From a virus, in the IMG/VR virus record IMGVR_UViG_3300036985_001383, positions 1-41,048 of that record: a DNA stretch of 41,048 bases; one strand, given 5' to 3'. Of the stretch, positions 40,301-41,048 are shown one piece after another. The position numbers and the translations under genes were made by a program. Numbering within the stretch: position 1 is the first letter of the stretch; the number at the start of each line of letters is the position of its first letter. The notes below the pieces were generated by a model, which was not told where the DNA came from, searched no databases, and saw only the letters and a program-made list of their open reading frames with translations.

Positions 40301-40490
40301 TTATGGAGAATTAAACGCCGCTGCGATTTGATCTCCCGTTGTTGCTACCGTAGAACATTGTGCGAAACGAGCTAACTGCACAGTTAACCTAGCGCAAATC
40401 TCATATAGGGTAAAGACTGCCGTGCCTGTTGTGTTGTCTGTGGGTACTCCGAATGCAACGCTGGCGGTGGTTGGAATTTGTTAAAATCAT
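40301..40490 (-). pseudogene. Frameshifted small gene (about 62 codons if restored)
   Basis: A coding-like frame of 59 codons reads from 40480 to TAA at 40301-40303: IPTTASVAFGVPTDNTTGTA, VFTLYEICARLTVQLARFAQ, CSTVATTGDQIAAAFNSP. It has no start codon. An ATG overlapping the upstream stop (ATGA, 40490-40488) begins MILT in a frame offset by one base, right beside a run of A (40477-40479). One base too many there (or a programmed shift) would join both into MILT-x-IPTTASVAFGV. It looks like a recent frameshift, or a base error in the sequence; otherwise a non-ATG start must be used. Confidence 0.6.
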
Positions 40491-40918
40491 GCAACGATTA
40501 TAAGTTGAGTGATTGCCTCTTGCACAACAACATCAAATACAAATGGCGCGGAAGGCCATGTAGAAGTGACTGCATTTGGATTGAATGCTACGGCAAGCGT
40601 AATTTCATCAAGCCATTGTCGGATCGCCGCGAGCTTCGGGGATGTTCCACCTTTGGAACGCAGTTTTCCTTCAAGGTCAAGGCAAGTTAGGAGGCGTAAC
40701 GGGGTATAGGCTTGGTTTTCTAGCCATTCTTCAGCCGTGTATGTGGGAGCGGAAGGGGTGATCCATTCTCCGTTTCCCCATGTGGCGTTCTCGCTGGGCT
40801 TGTCTGGGAGCGGGGCGTAATCGTTGGATTTGGGGTTGCTGTTCGCGGCCCATGCGGCGAGCGTTTCGGGCGCGAGGGTGACGAGTTCGTTGGTTTTTAG
40901 GTTGTAGTAATTAAGCAT
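40487..40918 (-). CDS. Tail fibre assembly-like protein, GC-rich paralogue (143 aa)
   Basis: A 143-residue protein paralogous to that at 36419-36853, sharing the start NYYN, GNGEWITPSAPTYTAEEWLE, LLTCLDLEGKLRSKGG and SAPFVFDVVVQEAITQLII. Its DNA is GC-rich (for instance the run around 40850-40880), unlike the AT-rich paralogue. Like many fibre assembly proteins it directly follows a fibre gene, overlapping its last codons. Its own stop overlaps the broken 40490 gene as ATGA. Confidence 0.65.
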   Translation of the reverse strand: MLNYYNLKTNELVTLAPETLAAWAANSNPKSNDYAPLPDKPSENATWGNGEWITPSAPTYTAEEWLENQAYTPLRLLTCLDLEGKLRSKGGTSPKLAAIRQWLDEITLAVAFNPNAVTSTWPSAPFVFDVVVQEAITQLIIVA

Positions 40919-41048
40919 AAACGCGAGGATGGTTCGCTACGGTTGCGCCGTTGTTGTTGGTAATAGTCAAGCCGCCTTTTTGGTCGATGAGGTTGCGGAC
41001 GAGCGGGGCGTAAAAAACGAGCGACTGCGGGCGGATTTTGTCGCAGGT
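40911..41048 (-). CDS. Fibre-like protein, C-terminal 45 residues (enters from the right edge)
   Basis: The last 45 codons of a gene that begins beyond the window. It ends ...IRPQSLVFYAPLVRNLIDQK, GGLTITNNNGATVANHPRVYA-stop. The gene is GC-rich and its stop overlaps the ATG of the assembly-like protein, so it is probably a fibre or a lectin-like fibre tip. A decayed copy of this end lies at 36846-36938. Only the C-terminus is visible, so its function is uncertain. Confidence 0.55.
   Translation of the reverse strand, partial: TCDKIRPQSLVFYAPLVRNLIDQKGGLTITNNNGATVANHPRVYA

Overview
The window is a large piece of a tailed-phage genome, most likely a podovirus with a T7-like tail and ejection apparatus. 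The evidence is an ERF-type annealing protein, a DnaB-family helicase, a major capsid protein, a short-tail adaptor/nozzle pair, ejection-type internal virion proteins, several fibre proteins and a lysis cassette. I see no tRNA, rRNA, integrase, transposase or CRISPR array. The host cannot be named. Most genes on both strands lack a Shine-Dalgarno sequence and start just after an A/T-rich leader resembling AATAAATAT, which suggests a host with SD-independent initiation (Bacteroidota-like hosts are one option).

Layout. Positions 1-246 carry, on the minus strand, the first 35 codons of a terminase small subunit and a tiny gene overlapping it. A divergent control region (about 289-613) separates these from the early block, plus strand 614-11833: about 30 tightly packed, often ATGA-overlapping genes. 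Most are small and of unknown function, with a recognisable replication/recombination core: ERF annealing protein (4560), Cas4/RecB-like PD-(D/E)XK nuclease (5219), winged-helix-like protein (6802), replication initiator-like protein (7227) holding a candidate origin, DnaB helicase (8048), SSB-like protein (10489) and RusA-like resolvase (11462). Two structured non-coding stretches (7111-7222 and 10754-10893) look like attenuators or small RNAs.

Everything from 11878 to the right edge is on the minus strand and converges on the early block near 11.85 kb. Read in its own direction (right to left) it has: the C-terminus of a fibre-like protein, a chaperone-like protein, a frameshifted small gene, the major capsid protein (38818-40023), a collagen-like fibre, a second copy of the chaperone-like gene with a decayed remnant of its partner, a lysis cassette (two small holin-like proteins, a lipoprotein, a CHAP-type endolysin), a metallophosphoesterase, a small winged-helix/HExxH pair, a second collagen-like fibre and two further fibre proteins, the tail adaptor (enlarged by inserted repeats) and tail nozzle, a GNAT-like protein, two paralogous Gln-rich ejection proteins, a PAPS-reductase-like/YkgJ-like redox pair, two very large internal virion proteins, and an Erv/ALR-like sulfhydryl oxidase. 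A terminator at 13236-13268, a 5 x 12-bp tandem repeat and a 15-bp palindrome then separate this late block from a last operon of six small genes (11878-13110).

Because the terminase gene leaves the left edge on the minus strand and the late genes enter the right edge on the same strand, the window is best read as part of a circular or circularly permuted genome. Terminase large subunit and portal, which are missing here, would lie beyond the edges. The most unusual points are the thiol/sulfur genes (Erv-like oxidase with a CPC centre, PAPS-reductase-like plus CxxCxxCC protein, Cys-rich fibre N-termini), the competing-hairpin leader at 10.8 kb, the repeat-filled tail adaptor and the duplicated, partly decayed fibre-end module.
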